Below are positions 6,479-8,373 of a stretch of 8,373 bases of DNA, one piece after another. Below the pieces are notes generated by a model. The model did not search any database and was not told the origin of the DNA. It worked only from the letters and a program-made list of their open reading frames with translations. The stretch is from Candidatus Gallimonas intestinigallinarum (GTDB taxonomy: Bacteria; Bacillota_A; Clostridia; Christensenellales; Borkfalkiaceae). Location: the NCBI GenBank assembly GCA_019116405.1, contig DXBS01000139.1, positions 1 to 8,373 on the forward strand, in the 5' to 3' direction. The translations under genes were made by a program, and so were the position numbers. The stretch's first letter is position 1, and every line of letters starts with the position of its first letter.

Positions 6479-7094
6479 AAACGCGACCTTTCTGACGAGC
6501 GCCGCGCGGGCGGAACAGTTCCTGCGCCCGCAGAAGCCGATGATCGCGGTGTGCGGCAAGTCCAACGCGGGCAAGAGCACGCTCATCAACATGCTTGCGG
6601 GGCGCAAACAGCTCGCCAAGACGAGCGCGTCCCCCGGGCGCACCCGCCTCGTCAACTACTTTGATTTCGGCGAATTCTGGCTCGCCGACCTTCCAGGATA
6701 CGGCTATGCCGCCGTCTCCAAGGCAGAGCAGGCGAAGTGGGCAAAGACGCTGGACGCCTTCTTTGCAAGAAAGGAGGACGTCGCGCACGTCTTTCTCCTG
6801 TCCGATATCCGCCGCGATCCCTCGGCGGACGATATGCAGATGGTCTCCTTCCTCGTCTATCACGCCCTGCCCTTCACCGTCCTTGCGACCAAGAGCGACA
6901 AACTCTCGCGCATGAAGGTCAAGGAGCGCACGCGCGCCGTCGCGAACGCCTTCGGGCTGGGCGCGGACAACGTCATCGCCGTCTCGGGCGTCTCGGGCGA
7001 CGGGAAGGACGCGCTGCTTGCAAAGATATCGCAGGTCATCTCCGTCCGCGGGGCAGCCGCGACGGGCGGCGCCGATGAGGGCGAAGAAGCGTAG
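6468..7094 (+). CDS. engB: Ribosome-biogenesis GTPase EngB/YsxC (YihA)
   Basis: A 208-residue TRAFAC GTPase of the EngB/YsxC family, needed for maturation of the large ribosomal subunit in bacteria where it has been studied. Motifs are G1 GKSNAGKST (30-38), switch region SPGRTRLVNYF (55-65), G3 DLPGYGYA (74-81), G4 TKSD (141-144) and G5-like VSGVSGDGKD (172-181). The family usually reads GRSNVGKS at G1, so this has Lys31 and Ala34 variants, still compatible with nucleotide binding. The acidic Gly/Ala-rich C-terminal tail (195-208) is probably disordered. The start ATG lies inside the end of lon (11-nt overlap) with only a weak G-rich stretch as Shine-Dalgarno, so expression probably depends on translational coupling to lon. 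The lon-engB order is known from Bacillus and other Firmicutes. Confidence 0.95.
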   Translation: MQVKNATFLTSAARAEQFLRPQKPMIAVCGKSNAGKSTLINMLAGRKQLAKTSASPGRTRLVNYFDFGEFWLADLPGYGYAAVSKAEQAKWAKTLDAFFARKEDVAHVFLLSDIRRDPSADDMQMVSFLVYHALPFTVLATKSDKLSRMKVKERTRAVANAFGLGADNVIAVSGVSGDGKDALLAKISQVISVRGAAATGGADEGEEA

Positions 7095-7104
7095 CGCAGG
7101 AAGA

Positions 7105-7145
7105 CGCGGCGGTGCGCATCGCGCGCCGCCGCGCCAATTTGCTTG
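7105..7145 (+). terminator. Probable terminator of the lon-engB operon
   Basis: A GC-only 13-bp stem with one G-U pair (7105-7117 with 7121-7133) and a 3-nt loop, starting 10 nt after the engB stop. The T-tract is weak (CCAATTTGCTT) and overlaps the next -35 box, so termination may be partial. Confidence 0.6.
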
Positions 7146-7172
7146 ACAGCTGTATGGCGGCTGAAGTATAAT
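7143..7172 (+). promoter_or_regulatory. Consensus promoter of the lipoprotein gene
   Basis: Perfect TTGACA (7143-7148) and perfect TATAAT (7167-7172), separated by 18 bp. The predicted start is near 7179, giving a leader of about 40 nt. AGAGGA (7208-7213) lies before the ATG at 7220. Both boxes match consensus exactly, the best pair in the window. Confidence 0.9.
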
Positions 7173-7219
7173 ACAGGCATCTTTTTGCAGTGCGGCGCGA
7201 ACGCCGCAGAGGAAATCGT

Positions 7220-8230
7220 ATGAAAAAACCCATGAAATTTCTGGCGTTTCTGCTCGCTTCGGCGCTCGCAGCCGTCGCATTTACGGCATGTACAACGCCG
7301 ACGAGCGTGACGCTCAGTCAGGACTATGCGGAAGTCTTTGTCGGCGCGACCTTCCAATTGCAGGCGACGGTCACGTCCGATGACGTGGTGCAGGTCTCGT
7401 GGAGTTCGTCCGATGAGACGGTCGCGCGGGTGGACGAAAACGGCAACGTGGAAGCGCTGAGTCAGGGCAGCGCGACGATCACGGCAACGGCGGACGGCGC
7501 TTCGGATGAATGTTTTGTCCTCGTCGGGGCGCTCGTCGAGGCGGGAAGCCTGACCATCGATCGGGAAAGTCTTATTATGGATGTCGGGCAGCGTTCTGTA
7601 CTCAGGGCTACCGTGACGCCCGTCACTGCGTCCGTTCTCTGGATCAGCTCGGATAGTTCTGTCGTTCAGGTCACAACGGACGGCAGTCTTACCGCACTCA
7701 ATGCCGGCACAGCTGTCATTACCGCCATATCGGGCACGTTTTCGGATACTTGCACCGTACTTGTGCGCGCCGCCGAGGGGAGCGATTGCCCCGATTTTGA
7801 AGTTCCCGTCTACGATAACGTTACGGGCGAGCTGACGGATGAGACCTATTCCCCTGCCGACAGCCGCGGCAAAGTGACTGTCATCAATTTCTGGGGAACG
7901 TGGTGTACTCCCTGCAAGGCGGAGCTTCCCTTCTTTGACCGCGTCGCACGCGAGGACGAGGACGTCGTCGTGGTGGCGGTGCACAGCGTGCAGGATATGG
8001 CGGGTGCGCCTTCGCACATTGCGGAAAACTATCCGGACAGTGCGATCATTTTCGCGCAGGACAGTGCACTGTCCGGTGCGGGCACGGACGACGTGATCAC
8101 CATGATGGGCGGAGGAATGCAGTATCCCTATACCGTCATTGTCAATGCGGAAGGGGAGATCACCTATCTGGGTGCAGGCAGCATGACGTATGAACAGCTT
8201 GCGGCGCTCGTTGCCGAGGCAAAGGCTTGA
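7220..8230 (+). CDS. Lipoprotein: two BIG_2 domains plus TlpA/ResA-like thioredoxin
   Basis: A 336-residue predicted surface lipoprotein. The signal peptide (KK, hydrophobic core 7-20) ends in lipobox FTAC with Cys24 as the lipidated residue. Two BIG_2 (bacterial Ig-like) repeats follow, at about 28-102 and 109-183. Each shows the family pattern: W-S-S-D/W-I-S-S-D, then V-x-V/A, G-x-V/S-x-A-L and G-x-A-x-I-T-A. The C-terminal domain (188-336) is thioredoxin-like of the TlpA/ResA type, with CPDFEV at its start, WGTWCTPC (225-232) carrying redox Cys229/Cys232, and the likely cis-proline Pro303 (QYPYT). It probably reduces or isomerises disulfides at the outer face of the membrane. ATG 7220 has AGAGG at 7 nt; a GTG at 7190 would put a basic stretch before the signal. 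No membrane electron donor (CcdA-like) is in view, because an insertion sequence starts 30 nt downstream. Domain calls are firm; the role is inferred. Confidence 0.88.
   Translation: MKKPMKFLAFLLASALAAVAFTACTTPTSVTLSQDYAEVFVGATFQLQATVTSDDVVQVSWSSSDETVARVDENGNVEALSQGSATITATADGASDECFVLVGALVEAGSLTIDRESLIMDVGQRSVLRATVTPVTASVLWISSDSSVVQVTTDGSLTALNAGTAVITAISGTFSDTCTVLVRAAEGSDCPDFEVPVYDNVTGELTDETYSPADSRGKVTVINFWGTWCTPCKAELPFFDRVAREDEDVVVVAVHSVQDMAGAPSHIAENYPDSAIIFAQDSALSGAGTDDVITMMGGGMQYPYTVIVNAEGEITYLGAGSMTYEQLAALVAEAKA
8059..8074. repeat. 16-bp perfect palindrome inside the lipoprotein gene
   Basis: GGACAGTGCACTGTCC is a gapless dyad with 8-bp arms lying in the thioredoxin-domain coding region. 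It may be chance; about one such site would be expected in every eight windows of this size. Confidence 0.9.
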
Positions 8231-8262
8231 TTTGCAAAATAAACGCGAAGAGCGGCGTCTTG

Positions 8263-8308
8263 ATATGCACCCCAAAAGTTGGACAGACTTTAGGGGGTGC
8301 ATATTTTT
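8263..8308 (+). terminator. Terminal hairpin of the IS with T-run, overlapping the transposase Shine-Dalgarno
   Basis: ATATGCACCCC (8263-8273) pairs perfectly with GGGGTGCATAT (8294-8304), and an inner 5-bp stem (8275-8279 with 8287-8291) closes a 7-nt loop. Five Ts (8304-8308) follow. It can terminate transcription entering from the lipoprotein gene, and its 3' arm contains most of the orfA Shine-Dalgarno. Confidence 0.7.
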
Positions 8309-8373
8309 ATGTCAAAAGGAAAAAGATTTCAAACAAAATACTCGTCAGAATTCAAGATAGCTGTTATAATGGA
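8309..8373 (+). CDS. IS3-family transposase OrfA, N-terminus (cut by window edge)
   Basis: Only the first 21 codons are visible: MSKGKRFQTKYSSEFKIAVI and a final Met, followed by a partial codon. The YSSEFK segment matches the start of the helix-turn-helix domain of IS3-family OrfA proteins, which recognises the terminal repeats. AGGGGGTG (8292-8299), one mismatch from AGGAGGTG, lies 9 nt before the ATG. In complete IS3 elements a downstream orfB with the DDE catalytic domain is fused by programmed -1 frameshifting. Whether this copy is intact cannot be seen. Confidence 0.75.
   Translation, partial: MSKGKRFQTKYSSEFKIAVIM

Larger units (their letters stand above)
8261..8373 (+). mobile_element. 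Left end of an IS3-family insertion sequence (partial)
   Basis: The sequence from about 8261 (TGATATGCACCCC, then AAAAGTTGGACAG) resembles the terminal repeats of IS3-family (IS150-like) elements. It is followed at once by an OrfA-type start. Base composition falls abruptly: the visible orfA portion is about 29% GC (19 of 65) against about 60% in neighbours. The exact tip is uncertain (8261-8266), because the right end and the target duplication lie outside the window. It inserted about 30 nt after the lipoprotein stop. Confidence 0.75.

Noticed and set aside
3929..6655. Very long minus-strand open frame (908 codons) opposite lon and rubredoxin
   Set aside because: It is antisense to the clearly real lon gene, crosses the operon terminator, and its product is low-complexity (Asp, Arg, His, Leu rich) with no recognisable domain. 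GC-rich codon bias in lon removes antisense stops.
7190..7219. GTG start at 7190 for the lipoprotein
   Set aside because: It would add ten mostly Arg residues before a typical lipoprotein signal and lacks a good ribosome binding site, whereas ATG 7220 has AGAGG at 7 nt.
8280..8307. TGGACA-16-TATTTT promoter-like pair within the IS end
   Set aside because: The start would fall downstream of the orfA ATG at 8309, and the boxes are embedded in the terminal hairpin.
1..8373. tRNA, rRNA, CRISPR array or riboswitch
   Set aside because: I saw no cloverleaf, rRNA core sequence, regularly spaced repeat array or known riboswitch core; the intergenic regions are short and explained by promoters and terminators.

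Overview
The window looks like chromosomal DNA of a GC-rich (roughly 60% by eye), strictly anaerobic, Gram-positive-type bacterium, most likely a gut-associated member of the Clostridia. Supporting signs are the strong AGGAGG-type ribosome binding sites, the sigma-A-like promoters (TTGACA / TATAAT), an A-type flavodiiron protein next to rubredoxin, the lon-engB gene pair known from Firmicutes, and a lipoprotein with BIG_2 domains. Finer placement (for example Christensenellales-like) is only a guess.

Layout. Positions 1-86 hold the tail of an upstream unit with a terminator. At 200-538 (+) is a small MIF/tautomerase-family gene with its own near-consensus promoter. It converges on an NAD(P)-binding extended SDR gene (620-1666, -), and one strong hairpin (557-590) lies between the two. 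The SDR gene is divergent from a TetR/AcrR-type regulator (1874-2467, +). Their 207-nt intergenic region carries back-to-back candidate promoters and a 16-bp perfect palindrome that is a good operator candidate. Next come fprA (2589-3788, +) and a 53-residue rubredoxin (3820-3981, +), which form an O2/NO-detoxifying electron-transfer operon closed by a clear terminator. After that are lon (4157-6478, +) and the overlapping GTPase gene engB/ysxC (6468-7094, +), a protein quality control and ribosome assembly pair. A perfect-consensus promoter (7143-7172) then drives a predicted surface lipoprotein (7220-8230, +) with two BIG_2 Ig-like domains and a C-terminal TlpA/ResA-like thioredoxin domain (WCTPC). 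The window ends inside the left end of an AT-rich IS3-family insertion sequence (from about 8261), with the first 21 codons of its orfA.

How the genes work together. FprA and rubredoxin are a textbook donor-acceptor pair. Lon and EngB are co-transcribed housekeeping genes. The SDR and TetR genes form a divergent regulator-enzyme pair. The MIF homologue and the lipoprotein are single-gene units. Most of the window is ordinary chromosome. The points most worth a second look are the BIG_2-BIG_2-thioredoxin lipoprotein, the IS left end whose hairpin buries the transposase Shine-Dalgarno, and the compact SDR/TetR control region. I found no clear evidence of a wholly new multi-gene system.
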